A stretch of DNA of 64,000 nt, taken from contig DLNC01000024.1 of the NCBI GenBank assembly GCA_002478265.1, positions 101,368 to 165,367 on the forward strand, read 5' to 3'. The DNA comes from Syntrophaceae bacterium UBA7520 (lineage in GTDB: Bacteria; Desulfobacterota; Syntrophia; Syntrophales; Smithellaceae). A program made the translations under genes and the position numbers. The notes beneath the pieces are model-generated. The model had not been told where the DNA came from. It worked only from the letters and a program-made list of their open reading frames with translations, and ran no database searches. Of the stretch, positions 16,175 to 24,752 are shown piece by piece. Positions within the stretch are counted from its first letter, which is position 1. Each line of letters starts with the position of its first letter.

Positions 16175-17257
16175 ATGAAAAAGAAGTATCAGTTTATAGT
16201 TATTTTAGCAGTGATTTTGTTTGCGCTGCCGGCTTTCGCGCAGACAATCAAGTGGCGGTTGCTTTCCGTTTGGCCTGCCTATTCGGCAATCACCCAGAGT
16301 GAAAAGCGTTTTGCCAAAAACGTTTATGAATTAAGCGGCGGGCGCCTGCAAATTACCACTCACCCCGCCGGGGAAATAGTGCCGTCGCAGGCCGTTTTTG
16401 ATGCGGTCTCCAAGGGTTCCGCGGAAATGGGCGTTGACTTTCCCGGCTATTGGGTGGGAAAAAACTCCGCGTTTGATTTGCTGGGTACGGTGCCCATGGC
16501 TCTTTCCCAGTATGACTTTATTAACTGGTATATCCACGGCGGTGGACGTGAACTGTATAATGAGATGTATGGCAAATACAACATGGTTTATTTTGTAACG
16601 GGCGTCGCGTCAATTGGTTCGGGAATTCGTTCGCGAACACCTATTAGAAGCCTGGCTGATCTCAGCGGTAAAAAAGTCAGGATTTCCGGACGGGCGGCGG
16701 GATATGTGATGCAGAAAGTAGGCGCCACGCCGGTGATGACCCCCCCGGCGGAAATAGCGCAGGCTCTCGCTACCGGGCAGGTCGATGCTGCTGCATTTAA
16801 CACGCCGCAAATTGATTTAAGCGTTGGGTTGGCGGAAGTCACCAAATACAATATTGGTCCCGGCTGGAATATCCCCTATGCGAGCGGAGGCGTGATGATT
16901 AATAAAGACGCCTGGAATACCTTGCCGCCGGATTTAAAAAAGATTATAGAAGTCGCCGCCAATGAAAACTTATTGATTCTCAGTTCTCTGGCGGAATGGG
17001 ATGCCATTACAGCCTTAAAGAAGTTTGAGGAAAAAGGCACGGTGGTTAGCAAACTTTCCGCCAAAGAGTTGGCGCAGATTGAGGAGTGGGTATGGGAATT
17101 CATCCAGGCGGAGGCGGCAAAGAATCCTGACTACGAAAAAATCGTGACTTCGATGTTTCAATACATGAAGGATTTCCGTGACGCGCGTGATTATGCCGTG
17201 CCTTACGCCCAGGGACGCAATCCCGCGAAGTTCCCGAAATTGCCTGGTTTAAAATAA
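16175..17257 (+). CDS. dctP: TRAP transporter substrate-binding protein (second copy)
   Basis: Paralogue of the preceding gene. The signal peptide of 22 residues is cut after AFA, followed by QTIKWRLLSVWPAYS. It keeps the same landmarks: SGGRLQIT, the GEIVPSQAVFDAVSKG segment, the carboxylate arginine in GKKVRISGRAAGY, and SGGVMINKDAWN. Residues around the ligand arginine and in the hinge are nearly the same in both copies, whereas the 150s and the C-terminal helices differ. The two may therefore bind related but not identical acids and share one DctQM. A weak GGAGTGGG ribosome site precedes the ATG. The C-terminus ends FPKLPGLK, like the first copy's YPKLRNLK. Confidence 0.93.
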   Translation: MKKKYQFIVILAVILFALPAFAQTIKWRLLSVWPAYSAITQSEKRFAKNVYELSGGRLQITTHPAGEIVPSQAVFDAVSKGSAEMGVDFPGYWVGKNSAFDLLGTVPMALSQYDFINWYIHGGGRELYNEMYGKYNMVYFVTGVASIGSGIRSRTPIRSLADLSGKKVRISGRAAGYVMQKVGATPVMTPPAEIAQALATGQVDAAAFNTPQIDLSVGLAEVTKYNIGPGWNIPYASGGVMINKDAWNTLPPDLKKIIEVAANENLLILSSLAEWDAITALKKFEEKGTVVSKLSAKELAQIEEWVWEFIQAEAAKNPDYEKIVTSMFQYMKDFRDARDYAVPYAQGRNPAKFPKLPGLK

Positions 17258-17266
17258 ATAATTATT

Positions 17267-17296
17267 GTGGTTGCCGTGGTTGTTCACGGCAGCCAC
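17267..17296 (+). promoter_or_regulatory. strong stem-loop between receptor and membrane genes
   Basis: 12-bp stem GTGGTTGCCGTG/CACGGCAGCCAC with one T-G wobble and a six-base loop. No T run follows. It fits an attenuating or RNA-processing element that keeps receptor mRNA more abundant than dctQM mRNA. Confidence 0.6.
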
Positions 17297-17330
17297 ACCA
17301 CAAACAACAATTAACAATGAGGAGCGAACG

Positions 17331-17855
17331 ATGGGGGACATTTTAGTCAAAATTTCCAACCTTCTGGACAACATAAGTGAATGGTCGGGCCGAATTTTTT
17401 GCTGGCTTGTTGTGCCTTTGGCCATAATTATTATCATTGAATTTGTAACCAGATCGCTGAATATGGCCAGGATCTGGACGGATGAGGCCAGCAGTTTTGT
17501 CTTTGGCGCTCATTTTATGCTTTGCGCCGCGTACGGCCTGCTTTATGGTTCTCATGTGCGCATAGATCTTTTTGTAAGCACTTTGTCCCAAAAGGCACAG
17601 GCGATTATTTCCATTATTTGTTACCTTTTATTATTTTTTCCGTTTGTTACGGTTTGGCTCTACTATGGATGGGGTTATTTTTATAACTCATGGTTAGCCT
17701 CAGAAACGTCTATTAGTTTCTGGGGGCCAGTGCTGTATCCTATTAAGTTCGTCATACCGCTGTCTGGTTTATTGCTCATGTTACAAGGTATTTCGGAGGT
17801 GATAAAATCAATTGTCACCATCAGCATATTATCCGAAATATCCGAGGAGGTGTAG
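17331..17855 (+). CDS. dctQ: TRAP transporter small membrane subunit
   Basis: Four-helix inner-membrane subunit that partners DctM. Hydrophobic segments lie near residues 22-42, 52-75, 88-112 and 128-155. The DEASSFVFGAHFMLCAAYGL and GSHVRIDLFV motifs of DctQ are present. GAGGAG lies eight bases before the ATG at 17331. An upstream in-frame codon would add 22 residues, but it falls in the hairpin region and lacks a ribosome site. The dctM ribosome site overlaps the end of this gene. Confidence 0.93.
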   Translation: MGDILVKISNLLDNISEWSGRIFCWLVVPLAIIIIIEFVTRSLNMARIWTDEASSFVFGAHFMLCAAYGLLYGSHVRIDLFVSTLSQKAQAIISIICYLLLFFPFVTVWLYYGWGYFYNSWLASETSISFWGPVLYPIKFVIPLSGLLLMLQGISEVIKSIVTISILSEISEEV

Positions 17856-17857
17856 TA

Positions 17858-19183
17858 ATGAGTTTAACAATGATCGCACTTTTGATGATTCTTGCCGTTA
17901 TCGTTTTCTTCTTCCTCGGTCATCCTCTGGCCTTTGTTCTTGGCGGCGTGGGAACTTTATTCGGGCTGTTTATGCTGGGCACAGGATTTTTTGGCACTTT
18001 AATGGACCGGATATTTGTCGGCATTATGGGCAATTTTACGCTTGTGGCCATTACCCTTTTTATTCTTATGGGAAATTTGCTGACGATCTCCGGCATCGCC
18101 GACAGACTCTTTGAATCTTTGCGGTATTTTCTGGGGTCGATTCGCGGCGGTCTGGGCCTTGCCGTTTTGGCCGTGTGTATCGTGCTGGCCGCTTGCATCG
18201 GCATTGTCGGCGCGTCCGTCGTCACCGTCGGCCTTTTGACCGGTCCGATGCTGCTGCGTTACGGTTATCAGAAAGAATTAACCATGGGCATTGTCGCCGC
18301 CGGCGGCACATTGGGGCTGATAATTCCCCCCAGCATCATGCTTATTGTCATGGGCGATACCGCGGGTCTGCCGGTTAGTAATGTTCTGGCGGCAGCCATT
18401 GTGCCTGGCTTGTTTATGACCATACTTTACATGACTTATGTACGCGTGCGCTGCGGCCTGAATCCGGAACTTGGCCCGCCGATTCCCGCCGAGGAAATGG
18501 CCATGCTGCCTTTTGGTGACAGGCTGATGGATTTCATTATTTATTCCCTTTTGCCGCTGGCTTTAATTATCGGCGTGATTGCGGCAATCTTTTTTGGTTT
18601 TGCCTCACCGACACAGGCCGCGGGAATTGGCGCGACTATAGCTTTTATACTGGTGATAATCTATCGGCGCTTCAACTGGCAGGATTTTCTGGCCACTCTT
18701 TATCAGACGGCAAAGGCAAGCACCATGGTTTTGATCATCATGGTCGGCGCATCCTGTTTTACAGGTATATTTTTAGGCATGGGTGGCGGAAAAGCGATCG
18801 TCGAAACCTTGACTTCATTGGGACTCGGCAAGTGGGGGCTTTTCTTCATTATGATGATCTCCCTGGTCATCCTTGGTTGTTTTGTGGATTGGGTCGGGCT
18901 GATCTTCCTTACTTTCCCCATCTTTTTGCCCATTGCCCGGCTGATGGGTTTTGATATGGTCTGGTTTATCATTATGATGGCCATGTACCTGCAGGTTTCC
19001 TTCCTCATCCCTCCTTTTGGTTACGCTCTTTTTTATCTGGCGGGCATGAAGATACAGGGCATCAACTGGGGCCATATTTACCGGGGTGTTTTGCCTTTTC
19101 TCATCATTCAGATTATCGCGCTGCTTATTTTTACATCCATCCCGGACCTTGTTTTGTTTGTGCCGATGGTTCTGTACGGGTAA
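17858..19183 (+). CDS. dctM: TRAP transporter large permease
   Basis: The sodium-coupled transport channel, 441 residues with about 12 hydrophobic helices. It carries the family signatures GHPLAFVLGGVGTLFGL, GIVAAGGTLGLIIPPSIM and FGFASPTQAAGIG. GGAGGTG lies five bases before the ATG, overlapping the dctQ stop, so the two are translationally coupled. It is the last gene of the TRAP operon, followed by a good terminator. Confidence 0.96.
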   Translation: MSLTMIALLMILAVIVFFFLGHPLAFVLGGVGTLFGLFMLGTGFFGTLMDRIFVGIMGNFTLVAITLFILMGNLLTISGIADRLFESLRYFLGSIRGGLGLAVLAVCIVLAACIGIVGASVVTVGLLTGPMLLRYGYQKELTMGIVAAGGTLGLIIPPSIMLIVMGDTAGLPVSNVLAAAIVPGLFMTILYMTYVRVRCGLNPELGPPIPAEEMAMLPFGDRLMDFIIYSLLPLALIIGVIAAIFFGFASPTQAAGIGATIAFILVIIYRRFNWQDFLATLYQTAKASTMVLIIMVGASCFTGIFLGMGGGKAIVETLTSLGLGKWGLFFIMMISLVILGCFVDWVGLIFLTFPIFLPIARLMGFDMVWFIIMMAMYLQVSFLIPPFGYALFYLAGMKIQGINWGHIYRGVLPFLIIQIIALLIFTSIPDLVLFVPMVLYG

Positions 19184-19215
19184 ATGTTGGCGGATTTTTC
19201 GGCTGCATCATTAAG

Positions 19216-19252
19216 GCGGGGGAGAAAACATTGTTTATCCCCCGCTTTTTTT
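19216..19252 (+). terminator. rho-independent terminator of the TRAP operon
   Basis: Stem GCGGGGGA/TCCCCCGC around a 14-base loop, followed directly by seven T residues, 33 bases after the dctM stop. Confidence 0.93.
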
Positions 19253-19350
19253 AGTCCTTCTTTCGGCCGCACAAATTATATTCATGCGGCATCAGATACT
19301 ATAGATCAAAGAGAAAGTCGTTCCATCTGCTTTACACAAAAGTTAAATTC

Positions 19351-19379
19351 TTGACTTTTTCCGGCGGCGGTTTTAAAGT
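19351..19379 (+). promoter_or_regulatory. possible promoter of the biosynthetic cluster
   Basis: TTGACT (19351-19356), 17 bases, TAAAGT (19374-19379), within a 180-base gene-free region after the TRAP terminator. The -35 is good and the -10 weak. Confidence 0.35.
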
Positions 19380-19414
19380 CTATAAATTGTATAAAATATT
19401 TAAATAGTTATAGA

Positions 19415-19428
19415 AGCTTAATTAAGCT
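19415..19428. promoter_or_regulatory. perfect palindrome AGCTTAATTAAGCT before the first ketosynthase
   Basis: A 14-base perfect palindrome ending three bases before the ATG at 19432. Its core CTTAATTAAG also occurs at 13088-13097, at the start site of the TRAP-region promoter. It could be an operator, or chance in AT-rich spacer. It replaces any clear ribosome site here. Confidence 0.35.
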
Positions 19429-19431
19429 ATT

Positions 19432-20682
19432 ATGCATAGACAAAAACGTATTGTTATAACAGGGCTGGGCACGGTAAACGCCCTGGCAAAAAATATTTCC
19501 GGCTTCACCAAAGCCCTGCAGGAAGGTGTCTGCGGGATCGGGCCGCTTGATCTTTTTGATACGAAGGATTTCCGCACAAAAAACGGCGGACAGATAAAAA
19601 ATTTTGTTCCCCGTGAATATATTCCCAAAGATTTTTCACTCAAAAGAACTTCACGCGCCGATCAGCTTGCTTTTGCCGCCGCGCTGGAAGCGCTGCGCGA
19701 TGCTGTTTTGTACCCGTTGCCTGGCCAATTAAAAGAAAAAGTGGGGATAGCTATCGGCGGAGGATCAGGCGGGCTTTACGAGGGAGAAAACTTTTACAGT
19801 CAACTACTGAAAAAAGGTTCTTCCCGTGCCAGATTTTCTTCTTTGTCCAGCGTATATTGCGCGTCTTCCGCCGATTACATTGCTTCCGCCCTTGGCTTGA
19901 CCGGCCCCAAAACAACTTTTATGACGGCTTGCTCCGCGGGTGGCACCGCGCTGGGTTACGCGCGGGACTTGCTTGTGAGCAACCATGCCGCGTTGATGCT
20001 GGCCGGTGGTGTGGAACCGATGTGCCGCATTACCTACGCGGCTTTCAACGCTTTGCAATCGGTGGACCCTGATGTCTGCCGGCCGTTTGATCGCAACCGG
20101 GCCGGGCTTTCTCTGGGCGAGGCGGCGGCGATTATGGTGCTGGAGCCGCTGGAAACGGCGCTGGCCCGTGGGGCGAAAATTTACGCCGAGATTTTAGGTT
20201 ACGGAATTTCTTGTGATTCTTTTCACATGACCGCGCCGGATGAAAAGGCGTCGGGCGCCGTCCGTTCCATGCAAGCAGCTTTAAAAGACGCCAACCTGTC
20301 TATTGATGATATTGATTACATCAACGCGCACGGCACGGCCACGCCGGTTAACGATGCGACAGAAACGAAGGCGATAAAAGAAGTGTTTGGACGTCGTGCC
20401 TATGCCATTCCCGTAAGCTCAACAAAGTCCATGCACGCGCATACGCTGGGCGCGGCGGGCGCCCTGGAAGGTATTGTCAGCGTACTGGCGCTGCAAAAAG
20501 GTTTTATTCCTCCGACGATAAACTACACGCGACCGGATCCGCTATGTGATCTCGATTATGTGATTGAGGGAATGCGCAAAGCTGATTTGCGCGCGGTGCT
20601 TTCCAATTCATTTGCTTTCGGCGGTAATAACACAACTGTCATTTTCGGCAAATATTCCGAAAGAGGCGCAGCTCATGATTAA
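19432..20682 (+). CDS. beta-ketoacyl-ACP synthase (FabF-type), catalytically complete
   Basis: Condensing enzyme that extends an acyl-ACP with malonyl-ACP. Thiolase fold, 416 residues, normal for KAS II. The full triad is present: C167 (MTACSAGG), H300 (NAHGTATPVND) and H337 (HAHTLGAAG). It opens the one-direction cluster, and its stop overlaps the start of a Cys-less partner. This KS plus inactive KS arrangement resembles KS-alpha/chain-length-factor pairs of type II PKS, aryl polyene and ladderane loci. No Shine-Dalgarno is visible before the ATG; instead a 14-base palindrome abuts it. Housekeeping FabF is unlikely because fabD, fabG and fabH are absent nearby. Confidence 0.92.
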   Translation: MHRQKRIVITGLGTVNALAKNISGFTKALQEGVCGIGPLDLFDTKDFRTKNGGQIKNFVPREYIPKDFSLKRTSRADQLAFAAALEALRDAVLYPLPGQLKEKVGIAIGGGSGGLYEGENFYSQLLKKGSSRARFSSLSSVYCASSADYIASALGLTGPKTTFMTACSAGGTALGYARDLLVSNHAALMLAGGVEPMCRITYAAFNALQSVDPDVCRPFDRNRAGLSLGEAAAIMVLEPLETALARGAKIYAEILGYGISCDSFHMTAPDEKASGAVRSMQAALKDANLSIDDIDYINAHGTATPVNDATETKAIKEVFGRRAYAIPVSSTKSMHAHTLGAAGALEGIVSVLALQKGFIPPTINYTRPDPLCDLDYVIEGMRKADLRAVLSNSFAFGGNNTTVIFGKYSERGAAHD

Positions 20683-21934
20683 TGAAACGCGACATGATCT
20701 GAAACAGCGTGTGGTTGTTACCGGTTTGGGCATGGTGACTCCTTTAGGGGTCGGTAAGGGAGAGTTTTACGAGAGGCTCTTTGGCGGGCAGTGTGGCATT
20801 GGCGAGATAAAATCATTTGATACCAAAGATTTTACCTCGCATTTGGGAGCGGAAGTGACAAGCTTTTCGCCCAGGGATTTCATTTCGGCAAAAAATCTGC
20901 GACGGATGGACAGAATATCGCCCATGGCGGTGGCGTCGGCTCGTCTGGCACTGGAAGACGCGAAAATACAAATCACACAGGAGAACAGAGACCGTGTCGG
21001 TATTATCCTGGGCACTGCCTTCGGCGCTACGGATGTAACCGTGCAATTTGCGGAAAATCTGCTGGGTCAGGGGCCGGCGGCGGTCAATCCTATCCTGGTG
21101 CCCAATACGGTGATGAACGCGCCCGCGGGACATGCTTCAATTGAGTTGGGTTTTCGCGGCGTGAATACAACGGTGACGCATTACGCGGTCTCCGCGGAAA
21201 TCGCGATTGCTTATGCCCTGGAAGAAATTCGGCGCGGCACGGCAGATTTTATCCTGGCCGGAGGAGTGGACATCTTATCAAAATTTTATTATGAGTCACT
21301 CACCCGTTTTCATGCTCTTTCTCCGGCGGGAGGCGGCAAGGAAGGAAGCAGGCCATTTGATCAGGCGCGCAACGGATTTGTTGCGTCAGAAGGATGCGGC
21401 ATATTGTGTCTGGAGAGCATGGAATCAGCGCGGCAACGCGGAAGAGATTATTACTGTGAAATTAAGGGGTTCGGCCTTGGATCATCTATCTGCGGCCCTA
21501 CGCAGTGGCCGCGTGAATCAGATGGAATCGAAAAAACAATTAATCGTGCTTTGAAAAATGCAGAAATTATTGCCGCCGAGATAGATGCTGTTTACGCGGC
21601 GGCCAATGGCGGCAGGGATTTGGATATAGTCGAAGCGAAGTCATATGAGAATATATTTAAAGACGTCCCGAAAAAACCAGCCATCACGGCGCTCAAAGGC
21701 GCGCTGGGGGAAAGTTTTTCCGGCGGCGGTATGCGCGCCTGCGCGCTGGCCTTGTCGATAAAGGGAAAAACATTGCCCCCTACATTGGGCTTGGTTAATC
21801 CCGTGCGTCCCCTTAATTTTACCGTTAATAAGCAACAGGATATAGATATTAAAAATGCTCTACTATCCGGTATTTCCTTTGGCGGAACTTACGCCTTCCT
21901 GGTTTTTGCCGGACGTGACGGGCAAGGAGCGTAG
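20675..21934 (+). CDS. ketosynthase-like chain-length-factor protein, catalytic residues lost
   Basis: FabF-fold protein of 419 residues. Aligned without gaps to FabF, the active-site Cys is replaced by A171 (THYAVSAEIAIAY). The NAHGT histidine is replaced in AAANGGRDLD, and the second histidine region reads ALGESFSGGG. All three catalytic residues are thus gone while the fold-defining glycines and the GILAGGVD-like strands remain. It is probably the non-catalytic half of a heterodimer with the preceding KS, setting chain length or binding the starter. AAGAGG lies eight bases before the ATG at 20675. That start overlaps the previous stop, so the two are made together. The decay is specific and the frame is intact, so it is not a pseudogene. 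Confidence 0.85.
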   Translation: MINETRHDLKQRVVVTGLGMVTPLGVGKGEFYERLFGGQCGIGEIKSFDTKDFTSHLGAEVTSFSPRDFISAKNLRRMDRISPMAVASARLALEDAKIQITQENRDRVGIILGTAFGATDVTVQFAENLLGQGPAAVNPILVPNTVMNAPAGHASIELGFRGVNTTVTHYAVSAEIAIAYALEEIRRGTADFILAGGVDILSKFYYESLTRFHALSPAGGGKEGSRPFDQARNGFVASEGCGILCLESMESARQRGRDYYCEIKGFGLGSSICGPTQWPRESDGIEKTINRALKNAEIIAAEIDAVYAAANGGRDLDIVEAKSYENIFKDVPKKPAITALKGALGESFSGGGMRACALALSIKGKTLPPTLGLVNPVRPLNFTVNKQQDIDIKNALLSGISFGGTYAFLVFAGRDGQGA

Positions 21935-21938
21935 ATTA

Positions 21939-23468
21939 ATGAACATCGGTGAATGGATAACAAAGAGGGCGATAATTCATCCGGATAAACTCTTTCTTGC
22001 GGAAAAAAACAAAAGGCTTTCTAATCGCCATTTCAATGAACAGGTAAATAAAACCGCCCACGCGCTTGCCGATTTGGGAATCGCCAAAGGAGATCGTGTG
22101 GCCCTTTTGATGTCCAATTGTTCGGAGTTTCTGGAAATATTTTTTGCCTGCGCCAAAACAGGCGCGATTATGGTACCGCTCAATTTTCGCCTGGCGGTTC
22201 CGGAACTCGTCTATATTTTGAAAGATTCCGAGCCGGAAGTGATGATTTATTCCGCGGAATTTTCGGACAAGGTGCGCGAAATAAAAAAATCGTCGCTTTC
22301 CATAAAGCAGTATATCGGGCACGGACGTGATTTAATGGAAGGGGATAGAGATTTTATTGATGTTGTGGACAGCGCCTCCGAAAGGGGAATGCTGCACACA
22401 GCGGAGGTTAATTTGTCCGAGCCGCTTTTTATCATGTATACGTCCGGCACGACGGGCGATCCCAAGGGCGCGGTATTGACTCATCAGAATATTCTGTTCG
22501 GCGCGATTCATTCTCTTTTGGGCTATGGTATTGACCGCTCTTACAAATCGCTGGTGGTAGCGCCGCTTTTTCATATCGGCGCGCTGGCCGCTTCTGTGAC
22601 GCCGATTGTCTATGCCGGCGGCAGCATTGTCATCAGTAATTTTTATAACGCTTCTGATGTTCTCCAGTGCGTCTGTCGGGAAAAAATAAATTATATGTTC
22701 GCCGTGCCGGTAATGTTTCAGATGATGGCGGAGACGCCGGAATGGAAGAGTGCCGATTTATCGCATGTGCATTTTTTTATTTCCGGAGGCGCGCCGATTC
22801 CGCTGCCGGTAATCAAAAAATATCAGCAGGAAAAAAATATCGGTTTTGTGCAGGGTTACGCCCTTACGGAGACCGGGCGCCTCACGTCGCTGGATTTGGA
22901 AGATTCTATTGCCAAAGCCGGCTCGGTTGGCAAGGAAGTGTTTCACGTAAATCTGCGCATCGTGGACGAACAGGGCAGGGACCTGCCGTCGAACGAAGCA
23001 GGAGAAATCATTGTGCAGGGCCCGAATGTTTTTGCCGGTTACTGGCGTAGGGGCGGAACAATTGTTTCCGCTTTGAAAAATGGCTGGTTTCATACCGGAG
23101 ATATGGGAATGCGCGATGACGACGGCTTTGTCTACATTGTGGGCCGAAAAGTGGAGATGATTATTTCTTCCGGCGAAAACATTTATCCGGCGGAAGTGGA
23201 ACGGGCGATCCAGTCGCTGCCGCAGGTCAAAGAAGCGGCGGTAGTAGGAACGCCGGATGAAAAAAGAGGAGAGGTTGTGGCGGCGTTCGTGATTCTGAAA
23301 AAAGAACAGCGTCTTTCTGAAGAAGAAATAATAGCTTCCCTGACGAATAAGATTGCTTATTATAAAATTCCCAAAAAAGTAATATTTGTTGAAGATTTTC
23401 CCCGTAATCAATCGGGTAAAGTATTGAAAAGAATTTTAAAAAAACGTCTTGAAGAAATTTTATCCTAG
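21939..23468 (+). CDS. acyl/aryl-CoA or acyl-ACP synthetase (AMP-forming)
   Basis: ANL-superfamily ligase, 509 residues. It activates a carboxylic acid with ATP as acyl-AMP and then loads it on a thiol. Signatures seen: MYTSGTTGDPKGAVLTH phosphate loop, the GYALTE adenine motif (A5), the WFHTGDMGMRDDDG hinge aspartate and the C-terminal lysine in PRNQSGKVLKR. The start at 21939 has AAGGAG nine bases upstream. An upstream in-frame extension would only recode the end of the previous gene. In context it could activate the cinnamate or coumarate made by the MIO lyase at 26022, as starter for the ketosynthases. A fatty-acid substrate is equally possible by sequence. Confidence 0.9.
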   Translation: MNIGEWITKRAIIHPDKLFLAEKNKRLSNRHFNEQVNKTAHALADLGIAKGDRVALLMSNCSEFLEIFFACAKTGAIMVPLNFRLAVPELVYILKDSEPEVMIYSAEFSDKVREIKKSSLSIKQYIGHGRDLMEGDRDFIDVVDSASERGMLHTAEVNLSEPLFIMYTSGTTGDPKGAVLTHQNILFGAIHSLLGYGIDRSYKSLVVAPLFHIGALAASVTPIVYAGGSIVISNFYNASDVLQCVCREKINYMFAVPVMFQMMAETPEWKSADLSHVHFFISGGAPIPLPVIKKYQQEKNIGFVQGYALTETGRLTSLDLEDSIAKAGSVGKEVFHVNLRIVDEQGRDLPSNEAGEIIVQGPNVFAGYWRRGGTIVSALKNGWFHTGDMGMRDDDGFVYIVGRKVEMIISSGENIYPAEVERAIQSLPQVKEAAVVGTPDEKRGEVVAAFVILKKEQRLSEEEIIASLTNKIAYYKIPKKVIFVEDFPRNQSGKVLKRILKKRLEEILS

Positions 23469-23591
23469 GCGTATTCTGCGCGTTCTCTTGCAAAAATGAT
23501 AGCTGAATTCTCTTAGTAAGAGCGGCGCTGCTGTAAAAGGCACGTATGCTGCAGTTGGTTTGAAGATTTTGTTTGATAATAATTATTGGAA

Positions 23592-24734
23592 ATGGAAATA
23601 ATCCCTTACCAGGAAGAGCACATAATTTTTCGCGAAGGCTTTCGCAGATTTCTGGCCAAAGAAATCGTTCCCCATGTAGAAGAATGGGAAGAGGACGGCA
23701 TCGTGCCGCGCTGGGCGTGGAAGAAGCTGGGCGAGCAGGGATACCTTTGCACTTCCGTCCCCGCCCGATACGGTGGGCAGGAAGCGGACTTTCTTTTTTC
23801 CGCAATTCTGATAGAAGAGATGGCCCGCGCCAATTTTTACGGTCTGTCCGCGCGACTGCACAGCGATGTGGTCGTGCCTTATATAGTGCAATTTGCCACC
23901 GAGGGGCAGAAGAAAAAATATCTGCCCGGTTGCGTCAGCGGTGATATTATTACGGCCATTGCGATGTCGGAGCCGCAGGCCGGCTCTGACGTGGCGGGAA
24001 TCAAAACAACCGCGACAGAAGATGGAGATTATTTCATTCTCAACGGCCAGAAAACTTTCATCAGCAACGGTATTAATTGCGATCTGGTGATTGTGGCGGC
24101 CAAAGACCCGAAAGAAATTAATCCCCATGCCGCCGTGGATTTGTTTCTGGTGGAAGCGGGAACGCCCGGTTTTCAAAAAGGGAAGAAGCTGAAAAAAATC
24201 GGCTGGCGCAGCCAGGATACAGCCGAATTATTTTTTACCGATTGCCGCATTCCGAAAGAAAACAGGTTGGGGGAAAAAGGCACGGGTTTCAAAAAATTGA
24301 TGACTAATTTGCAGCAGGAACGCCTGATTTGCACGCTGGGCGCGCAAACAGCGGCGGAATTCATGTTGGAGGAAACGATACGTTATTGTCGCCAGCGGGA
24401 GGTGTTCGGTAAAACTCTTGGCGCTTATCAGAACACGCAGTTTGCGCTGGCGGAAATGGCCGCGGAAGTCAGAATCGGTCGGAATTTTATTGACAGATTA
24501 ACTGTCGAACATTGGCGGAAAGAGACGGTGGTTACTGACGTTTCCATGGCGAAATTTTGGATTACCGAAATGGCTTACCGCGTGGCGGACCGCTGCCTGC
24601 AGCTTTTCGGCGGTTACGGCTATTGCGAGGAGTATCCCATCGCCCGTGCCTGGCGAGATATAAGAGTCACGCGGATCCTTGCCGGTTCCAATGAAATAAT
24701 GAAAATGATCGTGGGCAGGGAAATAACAAAATAA
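23592..24734 (+). CDS. acyl-CoA dehydrogenase family protein
   Basis: FAD enzyme that introduces a 2,3-double bond in an acyl thioester. The N-terminal helical domain is followed by the TAIAMSEPQAGSDVAGI middle domain, with flavin contacts in QKTFISNGINCD, and the C-terminal helical domain REVFGKTLGAYQ. It ends ILAGSNEIMKMIVGR. The usual catalytic Glu before that G is an Ala, but a Glu stands in QQERLICTLGAQ, the isovaleryl-CoA-dehydrogenase position. Activity is therefore likely. The length of 380 is normal. The ATG at 23592 has no strong ribosome site; a TTG two codons earlier is an alternative. It could desaturate the chain made by the neighbouring ketosynthases. Confidence 0.88.
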   Translation: MEIIPYQEEHIIFREGFRRFLAKEIVPHVEEWEEDGIVPRWAWKKLGEQGYLCTSVPARYGGQEADFLFSAILIEEMARANFYGLSARLHSDVVVPYIVQFATEGQKKKYLPGCVSGDIITAIAMSEPQAGSDVAGIKTTATEDGDYFILNGQKTFISNGINCDLVIVAAKDPKEINPHAAVDLFLVEAGTPGFQKGKKLKKIGWRSQDTAELFFTDCRIPKENRLGEKGTGFKKLMTNLQQERLICTLGAQTAAEFMLEETIRYCRQREVFGKTLGAYQNTQFALAEMAAEVRIGRNFIDRLTVEHWRKETVVTDVSMAKFWITEMAYRVADRCLQLFGGYGYCEEYPIARAWRDIRVTRILAGSNEIMKMIVGREITK

Positions 24735-24752
24735 ATATGCTAAAGAGGATAT

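Noticed and set aside
20675..21934. Second KS gene as a pseudogene
   Set aside because: Frame intact, good ribosome site, coupled to an active KS. Only the catalytic residues are changed, as in chain-length factors.
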